64,000 bases of DNA, from assembly GCF_008360935.1 (NCBI RefSeq), contig NZ_SRXO01000002.1:372001-436000 (forward strand), in the 5' to 3' direction. The number at the start of each line of letters is the position of its first letter. The stretch's first letter is position 1. The DNA is from Siccirubricoccus phaeus. Lineage in GTDB: Bacteria; Pseudomonadota; Alphaproteobacteria; Acetobacterales; Acetobacteraceae. Shown here one piece after another: positions 23,601-31,527 of the stretch. Under the pieces are notes generated by a model. It did no database searches. It was given only the letters and a program-made list of their open reading frames with translations, and was not told the origin of the DNA. Both the position numbers and the translations under genes were made by a program.

Positions 23601-25001
23601 TCACCGCACCGTATTGCCCGGCCACAGCACCACCCGCAGCGTCTGCGCCAGGATCAGCAGGTCGAACAGGAAGCTCTGGTTCTTCACGTAATGCAGGTCG
23701 TAGGAGAGCTTGGACCGCGCATCGTCCAGCGAGGCGCCATAGGGGTAGTTCACCTGCGCCCAGCCGGTCAGCCCCGCCTTCACCAGATGCCGCTCCTCAT
23801 ACAGCGGCAGGGACTCGGCCAGCTTGCGGGTGAATTCCGGCCGCTCCGGCCGCGGTCCCACCAGGGACATGTCTCCGCGCAGCACGTTGAGGAGCTGCGG
23901 CAGTTCGTCCAGCCTGGTGCGGCGGAGGAAATGCCCGATGCGGGTGATGCGCGGATCCTGCGCCGCCGCCCAGACGGCGCCGAGGCGCTCCGCATCCCGC
24001 CGCATGGTGCGCAGCTTCAGGATGTCGAATTCCCGCCCGCCCTGGGTCACTCGCTTCTGCCGGTAGAGCACCGGCGCGCCATCCTCCAGCAGCACGGCCA
24101 GCATGGCGGCCAGCAGGAAGGGGCCGGCCGCCGCCAGCAGCGCCAGGCTGGCCGTCACGTCCAGCGCCCGCTTCAGCGCCAGGTCGATCGGGCCGAAGAC
24201 GAAGCCGTCATTGAACACCAGCCAGCCGAGCTCGATGCGCTTCACGTCGATCCGGCCGATCTCCTTCTCCAGGAAGCGGAGATATTCCCGCACCGGGTAG
24301 CCGGCGGTGCGGCAGGCCAGCAGCGCCATCATGTCCAGCCCCCGCCGGTCATCCGGCGCCACCACGATCTGGTCGGCGCCGATGCGGCGGGCGATGGCAA
24401 GGAAATCCCTCTCCGCCGGCAGGATGCGGTTCTCGCCATTGCCGGCGAGGCGCGAATCCACCTCCCCCATGGAGGGGGCGTGGGCGAAGGTCACCTCGTA
24501 ATTCAGGGTGCGGCCTTCCCGCCGCAGCAGCAGCACCAGCTCCCAGGCCCGGTGTCCTGCGCCGATGACCAGCAGGCGGCGGCGGAAGGCGCCGCGGCGG
24601 CGCAGGGCGAAATGCAGCACCCGGGCGGCGAAGCCGGCGCCGACGAAGGCGGTGAGGGCGGCCAGCAGCAGCCCCGCCCCGGCCGGCCCGCCGAAGGGCG
24701 GCGGCAGGGCGGCGGAGGCGAAGGCGACGGAAAGCGCCGCCAGCACCGCCGCCAGTGGCGCCCGGCCCATGGATTTCCGCGTCTCCACCAGCGCGTCCCG
24801 GCGGTAGAGGCCGAGGGCGTAGAGGAAGAGCAGGTAGCCGGCCGGGTAGAGCAGCAGGGTGAAGAGGCTGGGCCTGGTGCCTTCCGGCAGGCTGCCCAGC
24901 GCCACCAGCAGCGCGGCGGGCCAGGCCAGGGCGGTGAGGCCGGCATCCAGCAGCAGCAGGGCCGGGCCGGCGGTCAGTCCGGGGCGGGTGGTCTGGGCCA
25001 T
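23601..25001 (-). CDS. Polyprenyl-phosphate sugar transferase (exopolysaccharide initiating enzyme)
   Basis: 466 residues. Inner-membrane enzyme that puts the first sugar-phosphate on undecaprenyl phosphate. The N-terminal half has about four transmembrane helices (residues roughly 15-125) and a Rossmann-like CoA-binding-type domain (RRLLVIGAGHRAWELVLLL...); one helix near 282-305 precedes the catalytic bacterial sugar transferase domain with LKRALDVTASLALL, FDILKLRTMRRDAE, RRTRLDELPQLLNVLRGDMSLVGPRPERPEF and AGLTGWAQVNYPYG. This build resembles the EpsB/PEP-CTERM-linked transferase subfamily. The ATG at 25001 fits the family N-terminus. Together with the deacetylase upstream it suggests a fragment of a polysaccharide locus, but no glycosyltransferases or Wzx/Wzy are here. 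Confidence 0.92.
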   Translation of the reverse strand: MAQTTRPGLTAGPALLLLDAGLTALAWPAALLVALGSLPEGTRPSLFTLLLYPAGYLLFLYALGLYRRDALVETRKSMGRAPLAAVLAALSVAFASAALPPPFGGPAGAGLLLAALTAFVGAGFAARVLHFALRRRGAFRRRLLVIGAGHRAWELVLLLRREGRTLNYEVTFAHAPSMGEVDSRLAGNGENRILPAERDFLAIARRIGADQIVVAPDDRRGLDMMALLACRTAGYPVREYLRFLEKEIGRIDVKRIELGWLVFNDGFVFGPIDLALKRALDVTASLALLAAAGPFLLAAMLAVLLEDGAPVLYRQKRVTQGGREFDILKLRTMRRDAERLGAVWAAAQDPRITRIGHFLRRTRLDELPQLLNVLRGDMSLVGPRPERPEFTRKLAESLPLYEERHLVKAGLTGWAQVNYPYGASLDDARSKLSYDLHYVKNQSFLFDLLILAQTLRVVLWPGNTVR

Positions 25002-25364
25002 GGCGGTGGGCGGGATCCTTGCAGCGGCGTCCCAGCCTAGCGCCCTTGTGTTGATGGAACCTCTCGAAGAACGTCCGGCGGTTGTGGTGGCGCCGCGCCG
25101 CCGGCGCAGTCCCTGATGCCGTCCCTGCTCCGAGCTGCGCCATCCGGTCGGGGCCTTTCTCGCCAGGCTCGGCCGTTCCGTGCCAACGCCCCCGATACGG
25201 CAAGGCCAGGCACGAGCTTCTCCCCGCCGGCCAGCTTGCCGCCGCCCCGGTGGCCTGCCCGCGAGCTTCCGCCGGTCTCCGGCGAAGCGGGTGGACGAGC
25301 AGGCCGCTGCGCGGCAAGGCCGGTGTCCTGCGGCCGCAGGCCGCAGAACCTCAGGCCCGGCGCA
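25002..25364. other. Non-coding gap between the two polysaccharide genes
   Basis: 363 bases with no convincing gene; reading frames here are shadows. A 12-bp palindrome CTGCGGCCGCAG inside CTGCGGCCGCAGGCCGCAG lies at about 25330-25348, just past the deacetylase stop on the minus strand, and could be a terminator stem. The 25045-25085 part is less GC-rich and may hold the leftward promoter of the sugar transferase, but no clear -35/-10 pair is seen. Confidence 0.35.
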
Positions 25365-26402
25365 TCAGCGCATCACGCCAAGCCGCCGCGCCAGGTCGGC
25401 GCCATGGCGGTACACCCCGCTCACCCTGCCGTCGAAACCCACCGGGTCGATCTCGATGGGCGCGGCGACGCGCGGCAGCAGGAACATGTGCGGGTTCTGC
25501 CGCGAGACCGGCCCATCCACCGTCGCCACCGCCGTCCGGTAGCCGGCCAGCGCCGCCAAGGCTGCATCCCGCTCGCCGCAGGCCAGCGGATCGCCATAGG
25601 GAAAGGCGAAATGCTCCACCGGCGCGTCCAGCAGGTTCTGCAGGTAGATCCGGTTCTCGGCGATCTCGCCGGCGGCCGCGCCTTCCTCCAGCACCGCCAC
25701 CGCAGCATGGCTGGTGGTGTGGCCGCCGATCGTCACCAGCGGATGCCGCGCGAAGCGCCGCAGCTCCGCCTCCGTCAGGAAGTAGCGGTCGTTCAGCCCG
25801 GCGAGGCAGATGCCGTAGCGTGCGAAGCTCGGCTGCAATTGCTGCTTCCGGCGGTAATCCTCATGCACCCACCAGGTCACCTCGCTGAGGGCGCGCCGCT
25901 TCCGCGCCGCATCCGGGCACTCGTACCGCGCCCCCAGCGCCTCGATCTCCACCACGTCGTGCCGCAGGAACAGCGCCCGCAGGCCGAGCCACCAGCAATA
26001 CATCTCCCGGTTCACCGCCGTGGTCGGCACGTAGCAGGTCAGCGGCACCTGGTGCCGCTCCAGCACCGGCAGCGCCTGCGTCATCGTGTCGCGGAAGCCG
26101 TCATCGAAGGTGAGGGCGACGAAGCGCCCCCCGTCCTCTCCACCCTCGGTGCCGCCCGCGGCCACAAGCCGCCGCGCCTCATCCATGCTGACGAATTCCC
26201 AGCCCTCGGCGCGGAGCCAGGCGATCATCCACGCCAGCGTCTCGGGCGGGCAGCCCTGCTGCAGCTCGGCGGCGGGGTCCTCCCGCACCTCGTGCAGCAT
26301 GACGATGAGGCCCTGGCCGCCCAGCACGCGGCGGACCGCGGGCATGGCGCCGCAGGCGCGCAGCAGGCGCGTCACAATCCTCGGCAATTGCTCCTTCAGC
26401 AT
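25365..26402 (-). CDS. Polysaccharide deacetylase (NodB homology, carbohydrate esterase 4)
   Basis: 345 residues. Removes N- or O-acetyl groups from a polysaccharide. The NodB motifs are seen: TFDDGF at 98-103 (motif 1, catalytic Asp100 and metal Asp101), GGHTTSH with His228 and His232 (motif 2), and FAFPYGD (motif 3). A long insert (about 130-215, MYCWWLGLRALFLRHDVVEIEAL...) resembles deacetylases tied to exopolysaccharide or PEP-CTERM loci. Start ATG 26402 follows GGGGAG on the minus strand; an upstream Met at 26558 would add a Pro/Arg-rich tail. No signal peptide is obvious. Same strand as the sugar transferase, 363 bases away. Confidence 0.9.
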   Translation of the reverse strand: MLKEQLPRIVTRLLRACGAMPAVRRVLGGQGLIVMLHEVREDPAAELQQGCPPETLAWMIAWLRAEGWEFVSMDEARRLVAAGGTEGGEDGGRFVALTFDDGFRDTMTQALPVLERHQVPLTCYVPTTAVNREMYCWWLGLRALFLRHDVVEIEALGARYECPDAARKRRALSEVTWWVHEDYRRKQQLQPSFARYGICLAGLNDRYFLTEAELRRFARHPLVTIGGHTTSHAAVAVLEEGAAAGEIAENRIYLQNLLDAPVEHFAFPYGDPLACGERDAALAALAGYRTAVATVDGPVSRQNPHMFLLPRVAAPIEIDPVGFDGRVSGVYRHGADLARRLGVMR

Positions 26403-26892
26403 CCCTGCGCTCCCCGTTGGCCGGACGGTGCGGCGGCCGGGGTCCGGAGCGGGCGGGGCGGGGGTCTCCGCCTCGCCTGCCCGGTGCCTGGGTCCTGCCC
26501 GCACCATGTCAGATTGACGACCGGAGGATTGCAGGCTTGCAATGTTTCGAGCCAGCACACGTCTCGGCGAGGCAATTGAAGCGTCGGTGAGTTGAGGAAA
26601 CCCGGGCGCTCACACGCCGTGCGTGCCGCGCCGCCCCTGCGCCGGCCCGGCCACGTCCACCCCTGGCTGCGGACCTGGAGCGCGCCGGGAAGCTCGCCCA
26701 CGCCATCGCCACGCCGGGCGAACCCGGCTCAGGCCTCCGCGGGCGATTGCGCCTGCCGCTGCGTCCCTGGCGCGCCGCCATCGGCCGCCGCCGCGTCCCC
26801 GCGGCGCTGCCCGGCCCGGGCACAGGCGTGCCGCTTGCCCGCCGCCCCGGGGCGGGCTACCGCCGCCCTTCGCAGGCGAAAGGGGCCCCAGC
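26403..26892. promoter_or_regulatory. Divergent intergenic region of deacetylase and thyX with a small dyad
   Basis: 490 bases without a gene. The region 26515-26595 is markedly less GC-rich and is the best place for promoters of both genes. It holds ATTGCA-GGCT-TGCAAT (26528-26543), a 6-bp inverted repeat that could be a regulator site. The remainder up to 26880 is G/C-rich without visible repeats. AAGGGG at 26880-26885 is the thyX ribosome site. Confidence 0.35.
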
Positions 26893-27819
26893 ATGCCGTT
26901 GAGCGCGCAACAGACCGCCGAAATCGCCGCCGCCCGCGCCGCGGAGGCCCGCACCCTCCGCCCCACCGTCCCGGCGCTGGAGGCGATGCTGTTCCACGCC
27001 ATGCCGGTGCTGGACCACGGCTTCCTCCGCGTCATCGACTACATGGGCGACGACGCGGCGGTGGTGCAGGCCGCCCGCGTCTCCTATGGCCGCGGCACAA
27101 GGGCGGCCAACGAGGATCGCGGCCTGATCCGCTACCTCATACGCCACCGCCACTCGACCCCCTTCGAGATGTGCGAGATCAAGTACCATGTGAAATTGCC
27201 GATCTTCGTCGCCAGGCAATGGATCCGCCACCGCACCGCCAATGTGAACGAGTACTCGGCGCGCTATTCCATCCTGGACAAGGAGTTCTACATCCCGGCG
27301 CCGGAGCATCTGGCCGCGCAATCCACCGTCAACCGCCAGGGCCGCGGCGACATCCTCACCGGCGACGAGGCCGCCGAGGTGCTGCGCCTGCTCCGCGCCG
27401 ATGCCGGGCAGGCCTATGACCACTACGCCTGGATGCTGAACGAGGATCAGGCGGACCCGGCCCGCCAGGGGCTGGCGCGCGAATTGGCGCGGATGAACCT
27501 GACGCTGAACACCTATACCCAGTGGTATTGGAAGACCGACCTCCACAACCTCTTCCACTTCCTCTCGCTGCGCGCCGACCCGCATGCCCAGTACGAAATC
27601 CGCGCCTATGCCGAGGCGATGCTGGAGACGGTGAAGGCCTGGGTTCCCGCTAGCTACGAGGCCTTCTGCGACTACCGCCTCGGCGCCGCCACGCTGTCCG
27701 CCGGCATGCTGGCGGTGGTCCGCCGGCGCCTCGCCGGGGAAAAGGTGGGGCAGCCGGAAAGCGGCCTCTCCAAGCGGGAATGGCGGGAGCTGATGGAGAT
27801 TCTGGGGCTGGCCGAATGA
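26893..27819 (+). CDS. thyX: Flavin-dependent thymidylate synthase
   Basis: 308 residues. Makes dTMP from dUMP with methylene-tetrahydrofolate, FAD and NADPH. The ThyX signature is [15 protein letters not shown] at 112-126; the consensus RHRxxSxNxxSxR has Asn in place of the first Ser here, a variant I recall from alphaproteobacterial ThyX. Other family parts: [56 protein letters not shown]-like [22 protein letters not shown]. Start ATG 26893 follows AAGGGG. Its stop overlaps the start of an HD-domain gene (ATGA), so the two are coupled. ThyX replaces ThyA in many alphaproteobacteria. Confidence 0.96.
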   Translation: MPLSAQQTAEIAAARAAEARTLRPTVPALEAMLFHAMPVLDHGFLRVIDYMGDDAAVVQAARVSYGRGTRAANEDRGLIRYLIRHRHSTPFEMCEIKYHVKLPIFVARQWIRHRTANVNEYSARYSILDKEFYIPAPEHLAAQSTVNRQGRGDILTGDEAAEVLRLLRADAGQAYDHYAWMLNEDQADPARQGLARELARMNLTLNTYTQWYWKTDLHNLFHFLSLRADPHAQYEIRAYAEAMLETVKAWVPASYEAFCDYRLGAATLSAGMLAVVRRRLAGEKVGQPESGLSKREWRELMEILGLAE

Positions 27820-28424
27820 CTCCCGACCGCGTCGCCGCCATCCTGGACTTCCTCGCGCTGGCCGACCGCCTCAAGCTGGTGGAGCGCCGCGGCCGCATCC
27901 CCCTGCCGGACGGCACCACCCGCCGGGAGAACAGCGCCGAGCATTGCTGGCACCTCGCCTTGGTGGCGCTGCTGATGGCGGAGGAGGTGGCGGCGCCCAT
28001 CGACCTCGCCCGGGTGCTGACCATGGCCGTGGTGCATGATCTGGTGGAGATCGAGGCCGGCGATTCCTACGCCTATGATCCCGCCGCCCAGGCCACCGCC
28101 GCGGAACGCGAGCGCGCCGCCGCCGACATCGTCTTCGCCGGGCTGCCGGCCGATCTCGCCCTCCGCCTCCGGGCCGCCTGGGAGGAATTCGAGGCGGGCG
28201 AGACCGCCGAGGCCCGCTTCGCCATGGCCTGCGACCGCGCCCAGGGCTTTCTGCAGAACGTCCTCAGCCAGGGCCTCGCCTGGCGGGAGCATGGCGTCGC
28301 CGCCCCCACCACGCACCCCCGCATGCACCCGGCCATGGCGGTGGACCCGGCCTTCGCCGCGCTGATCGGCGCCCTCTATGCCCGCGCCGAGACCGGCGGG
28401 ATGTTCGCCGGGGCCGCGGGCTGA
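27816..28424 (+). CDS. HD-domain protein related to 5'-deoxynucleotidase YfbR/HDDC2
   Basis: 202 residues. Metal-dependent phosphohydrolase fold: [22 protein letters not shown] provides the first His, [12 protein letters not shown] the HD pair and Glu, and [14 protein letters not shown] the distal Asp, the order seen in YfbR and human HDDC2, which dephosphorylate dNMPs. The gene starts at an ATG that overlaps the thyX stop (ATGA), so the two proteins are made together. Because ThyX makes dTMP and this family cleaves dNMPs (or dUMP precursors), a role in balancing deoxynucleotides is a reasonable inference. Its own stop overlaps the next small gene. Confidence 0.88.
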   Translation: MTPDRVAAILDFLALADRLKLVERRGRIPLPDGTTRRENSAEHCWHLALVALLMAEEVAAPIDLARVLTMAVVHDLVEIEAGDSYAYDPAAQATAAERERAAADIVFAGLPADLALRLRAAWEEFEAGETAEARFAMACDRAQGFLQNVLSQGLAWREHGVAAPTTHPRMHPAMAVDPAFAALIGALYARAETGGMFAGAAG

Positions 28425-28651
28425 TGGCGGCCGCCCGCGCCGCCCCCCGTACCGCCGCCCGCGGGGGGAAGCGCGGCGCCGCCACCCCGCTCGCCGGCTG
28501 GCGGCGCTGGGCCTGGGTGGGCGGGCTGGTCGCCGCCGTCACCATCGGCCTGCCGCTGGCGCATGCGCTGTTCGGGGAGGTGGTGGCGCTGCTCGGCGGC
28601 GCCATGCTGCTCGGCTTCCTGCTCGGCCGCTGGACGGCGCCGCGGCGCTGA
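28424..28651 (+). CDS. Small two-helix membrane protein coupled to thyX/HD genes
   Basis: 75 residues. The ATG shares one base with the previous stop (TGATG). After a basic, Ala-rich start (RAAPRTAARGGKRGAATPLAGWRRW) come two hydrophobic helices: AWVGGLVAAVTIGLPLAHALFG and VVALLGGAMLLGFLLGRWTA. Not recognised. Base composition and codon use match neighbours, and the tight overlap supports it being real. The positive N-terminus would stay inside. Confidence 0.55.
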   Translation: MAAARAAPRTAARGGKRGAATPLAGWRRWAWVGGLVAAVTIGLPLAHALFGEVVALLGGAMLLGFLLGRWTAPRR

Positions 28652-28770
28652 CCGGCGCCCCCGGGCCCGGGCCGCCCGTCGGGGGCGTGGCGCCGCGGGA
28701 CGGCGCCGGGCGCTTCACAGGCCCGCGCTTTGCGGTACCCTCCCGCCATGCCGCCAAGGACGCTCTGCCC

Positions 28771-29820
28771 ATGACCCGATCTCCCCTCGCCGGCGCCGCG
28801 GTCTGGACCGGGGCGGAGATGGCGGCGCGCCAGGACTGGATCTGGCCCTGGTCCGCCGCGGAGCTGGCGGAGCTGGAGGCCGCGGCCGAGGCGGTGCTGG
28901 CCGCCGGCCGCAAGCTGGAGAGCCTCTCGGCCCGCGACGTCCCGCTGCCGGTCACCGCGCCGAAGCTCGCCCGCATCGCCGCGGCGCTGGAGGAGGGGCC
29001 GGGCCTGGTCAATCTCCGCGGCCTGCCGCCGGGGATGCCGCCTGAGCGGCTGCGCGCCATTCTCTGGGCCATCGGCCGGCATCTCGGCACGCCGGTCTCG
29101 CAGAGCAAATTCGGCGAGCTGCTGGGCGAGGTGACGGATACCGGCGACAGGCTCGGCGATCCCGGCGCCCGCGGCTACCGCACCGGCGGCAGGCTGCGGT
29201 TCCATACGGATCGCTGCGACGTGGTGGCGCTGCTCTGCGTGCGGCAATCCGTCTCGGGCGGCGACAGCCTGATCGTCTCCACCCCCGCCATCCACAACGC
29301 CATGCTGGCGCAGCGGCCGGACCTGCTGGAGCTGCTGTTCGCGCCCTGGTACCACAGCCGCCAGCAGGAGCAGCGCCCGGGCGAGGATCCCTGGTACGTC
29401 AACCCGGTCTTCGCCCTGCACCAGGGCCGCTTCACCAGCCAGTATTCCCGCAGCTTCATCGAGAACGCCCAGCGCTTCGAGCAGGTGCCGCGGCTGACCG
29501 CGGCGCAGGAGGAGGCGCTGGACCTGCTGGCGGCGCTGGCGCAGGAGCTGGCGCTGCATACGCGCATGGAGCCGGGCGACATCCAGCTCCTCAACAACCA
29601 CGTCACCTACCACGCCCGCACCGCGCTGGTGGACCATGAGGACAAGGCGAGGAAGCGGCTGCTCTACCGCCTCTGGCTCGCCATGCCGAACAGCCGCGCC
29701 TTGCCGGAGGATTTCGCCGAGCTCTGGGGCCCGACCGCGGCCGGCGCGGTGCGCGGCGGGGTGGTGGCGGAAGCCGGCTATCGCAGCCCGCTCGACCTCG
29801 CCCCGGCGCCGGGTGGCTGA
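28771..29820 (+). CDS. TauD/TfdA family 2-oxoglutarate/Fe(II) dioxygenase
   Basis: 349 residues. The facial triad is His145-x-Asp147 (RFHTDRCD) and His281 (VTYHAR), with the 2-oxoglutarate-binding Arg in the following KRLLYRLWLAMP region. The family hydroxylates small acids, amino acids or alkyl sulfates; features such as YNPVFALHQGRFTSQYSRSFIENAQR and GDIQLLNNHVTYHARTALVDHEDKARKRLLYRLWLA match the group of longer TauD-like proteins of unknown substrate common in Acetobacteraceae and Burkholderia. The ATG at 28771 has only AAGGA eleven bases upstream. Stands between the thyX group and a Rid gene, all rightward. Confidence 0.9.
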   Translation: MTRSPLAGAAVWTGAEMAARQDWIWPWSAAELAELEAAAEAVLAAGRKLESLSARDVPLPVTAPKLARIAAALEEGPGLVNLRGLPPGMPPERLRAILWAIGRHLGTPVSQSKFGELLGEVTDTGDRLGDPGARGYRTGGRLRFHTDRCDVVALLCVRQSVSGGDSLIVSTPAIHNAMLAQRPDLLELLFAPWYHSRQQEQRPGEDPWYVNPVFALHQGRFTSQYSRSFIENAQRFEQVPRLTAAQEEALDLLAALAQELALHTRMEPGDIQLLNNHVTYHARTALVDHEDKARKRLLYRLWLAMPNSRALPEDFAELWGPTAAGAVRGGVVAEAGYRSPLDLAPAPGG

Positions 29821-29845
29821 GCGTCGCTCGCCCCCCGGCGCCGGG

Positions 29846-29955
29846 CATTTCCTTGCTCGCGTGGCGCATGCTGGCGGTGACTCTACCGCCAGCGGTCACG
29901 CATTTGCTTGTTCGCGTGATTCACGCTTGCGGCGATCCCGCCGCGAGCGGTCACG
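29846..29955. repeat. Two tandem 55-bp repeats upstream of the Rid gene
   Basis: CATTTCCTTGCTCGCGTGGC (29846) and CATTTGCTTGTTCGCGTGAT (29901) start two units of 55 bases, each ending AGCGGTCACG. Within a unit, GCGGTGACTCTACCGCC or GGCGATCCCGCCGC form short stems. The TTGTTCGCGTGATTCACG part resembles the middle of the R1 repeat family (TTGTTCGGTCGCGTGATTCACGG), so it may be a relic of it. Confidence 0.7.
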
Positions 29956-29977
29956 CTCCGGCCGGAGACTCCGTGTG

Positions 29978-30391
29978 ATGGCGCATCGCCGCATCCGCCC
30001 CTTCAACACCCGCGAGACCTATCCCGAGCAGAAGCTCGACAACGACCTCAGCCAGGCGGTGGTCGCTCGCGGCGCCATGGTCTTCCTCCGCGGCCAATGC
30101 CCGCAGGAGCTGGACGGCGGCGCCAATGTCGGCGTCGGCGACCCGGTGGCGCAGACCCACAAGGTCATGCAGAATATCCGCCAACTCGTCGAGGAAGCGG
30201 GCGCCCGGATGGAGCACGTGACCAAGCTCGTGGTCTATCTGACGGATATTCGCCATCGGGAAGCGGTCTACCGGACCATGGGCGAATACATTCGCGGCGT
30301 GCATCCGGTCTGCACCGGCCTGGTGGTGGTGGCGCTGGCCCGGCCGGAATGGCTGGTGGAGATCGACGCCACGGCGGTGATTCCGGAATGA
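29978..30391 (+). CDS. Rid family (YjgF/YER057c/UK114) protein lacking the RidA arginine
   Basis: 137 residues, chorismate-mutase-like trimeric fold. RidA proteins hydrolyse reactive enamines/imines, using a conserved Arg (Arg105 in E. coli RidA, in a P-x-R-S motif). Here the corresponding segment reads GVHPVCTGLVVVALARPEWLVEIDATAVIPE, with Cys at the Arg position, so it belongs to a Rid subgroup that may not be an imine deaminase. Other conserved parts: VARGAMVFLRGQ, DPVAQTHKVMQNIRQLVEEAGARMEHVTKLVVYLTDIRHREAVYRTMGEY. Start at ATG 29978 with GGAG upstream. Preceded by a 55-bp tandem repeat. Confidence 0.88.
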   Translation: MAHRRIRPFNTRETYPEQKLDNDLSQAVVARGAMVFLRGQCPQELDGGANVGVGDPVAQTHKVMQNIRQLVEEAGARMEHVTKLVVYLTDIRHREAVYRTMGEYIRGVHPVCTGLVVVALARPEWLVEIDATAVIPE

Positions 30392-30536
30392 GGGAGGGGC
30401 GTTCCGAACCGGGTCCGGCCATGTGGCGAGGGGCGGTGCCGCCTGGCCGGCGCCCCTCCGCGGCCGGAGTGCGGCGGGGCCGGGCGCCGCGGCCGCCGGC
30501 CGCAAGCGGCGCGTCGCGGACGCCGGCGGGACGGAC

Positions 30537-30815
30537 ATTGGCGACGGGGCGGACACTGGCGGGACAGACCCCGTCGGGTCGGGGATCGGGTCAGGAACTG
30601 GCGGGTCCGAGATTGGCAGGCCGGGGGCTGGCGGGTCAGGAACTGGCGGGCCGGAGACTGGCAGGCCGGGGGCTGGCGGGTCAGGAACTGGCGGGTCCGA
30701 GACTGGCGGGTCGGCGGCGGGCGGGTCCGAGATTGGCAGGCCGTGGGTTGGCGGGCCGGGGACTGGCGGATCAGGGACCGGTAGGTCGCACCCCGGTGGG
30801 ACGGGGCCCGTGCCG
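30537..30815. repeat. 15-bp minisatellite, about 18 units, upstream of and in frame with the DUF1028 gene
   Basis: Units of 15 bases such as GGCGGGTCCGAGATT, GGCAGGCCGGGGGCT and GGCGGGTCAGGAACT alternate, making a higher-order 45-bp pattern (GGGGGCTGGCGGGTCAGG recurs at 30619 and 30664). Because 15 is a multiple of three, all frames are open; in the DUF1028 frame it reads GGSGT/GRPGA/GGSEI pentapeptides from an ATG at 30423. The other strand reads PVPDPPAPGLP. It occupies most of the 439-bp gap after the Rid gene. Confidence 0.92.
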
Positions 30816-30830
30816 GGCAGGGAGGCAGGC

Positions 30831-31508
30831 ATGACCTTTTCCATCAGCGGCCGCTGCCCCCGCAGCGGCGAGTTCGGCATCGCCGTCGCCTCCTCCTCCC
30901 CCGCCGTCGCCGCGCGCTGCGCCCATGCACGGGCGGGGGTCGGGGTGGTGGCCTCGCAGAACATCACCGATCCGCGGCTGGGGCCGCAAGGGCTGGCGCT
31001 GCTGGAACAGGGGCTGCCCGCCGCCGAGGTGCTGGCGCGGCTGCGCGCCGAGGCGCCGCATATCGAATACCGCCAGCTCGCCGTGCTGACGCGGGAGGGG
31101 CCGGCGGCCTGCTTCTCCGGCGCCCAGGCGCTCGGCATCCATGCCGAGGCGCTGGGGCGGGACAGCATCGCCCTCGGCAATCTCCTCGCCAATCCCGGCG
31201 TGCCGGCCCGGATGGTCGCGGCCTTCGAGACCGCGCCGGAGCTGCCGCTCGGCGCCCGGCTGATCGCCGCCATGCGCGCGGCGGTGGCGGCGGGCGGGGA
31301 GGCGGGGCCGGTCTTCTCCGCCGGGCTGCTGGTGGTGCGGGACCAGCCCTGGCCCATCGCCGACCTGCGGGTGGACTGGACCGAGCAGGACCCGATCGAG
31401 ACGCTGGCCAGGCTCTGGACGCTGTGGGAGCCGCAGCAGGAAGCCTATGTGAACCGGGCGCTGAACCCCGGGGCCGCGCCCTCCTACGGCGTGCCGGGGG
31501 ATCCGTGA
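30831..31508 (+). CDS. DUF1028 family protein (Ntn-hydrolase-like)
   Basis: 225 residues from ATG 30831, which has GGGAGG upstream and gives the family start MTFSISGRCPRSGEFGIAVASSSPAVAARC. Conserved pieces: GVGVVASQNITDPRLGPQGLALLEQG, VLTREGPAACFSGAQALGIHAEALGRDSIALGNLLA and GPVFSAGLLVV. The family is predicted to be Ntn-hydrolase-like, of unknown substrate, and commonly sits with amino acid or D-amino acid catabolic genes. An in-frame ATG at 30423 would add a 136-residue Gly-rich extension encoded by the minisatellite; whether it is translated is open. A Bug receptor gene follows 19 bases downstream, likely in the same operon. Confidence 0.88.
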   Translation: MTFSISGRCPRSGEFGIAVASSSPAVAARCAHARAGVGVVASQNITDPRLGPQGLALLEQGLPAAEVLARLRAEAPHIEYRQLAVLTREGPAACFSGAQALGIHAEALGRDSIALGNLLANPGVPARMVAAFETAPELPLGARLIAAMRAAVAAGGEAGPVFSAGLLVVRDQPWPIADLRVDWTEQDPIETLARLWTLWEPQQEAYVNRALNPGAAPSYGVPGDP

Positions 31509-31527
31509 CGAGGAGGAGGGGCTGACG

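Noticed and set aside
30537-30815. Collagen-like or PE_PGRS-like structural gene
   Set aside because: All frames are open because the unit is 15 bp; none of them has a convincing start or ribosome site except the DUF1028 frame, which is better explained as an upstream array.
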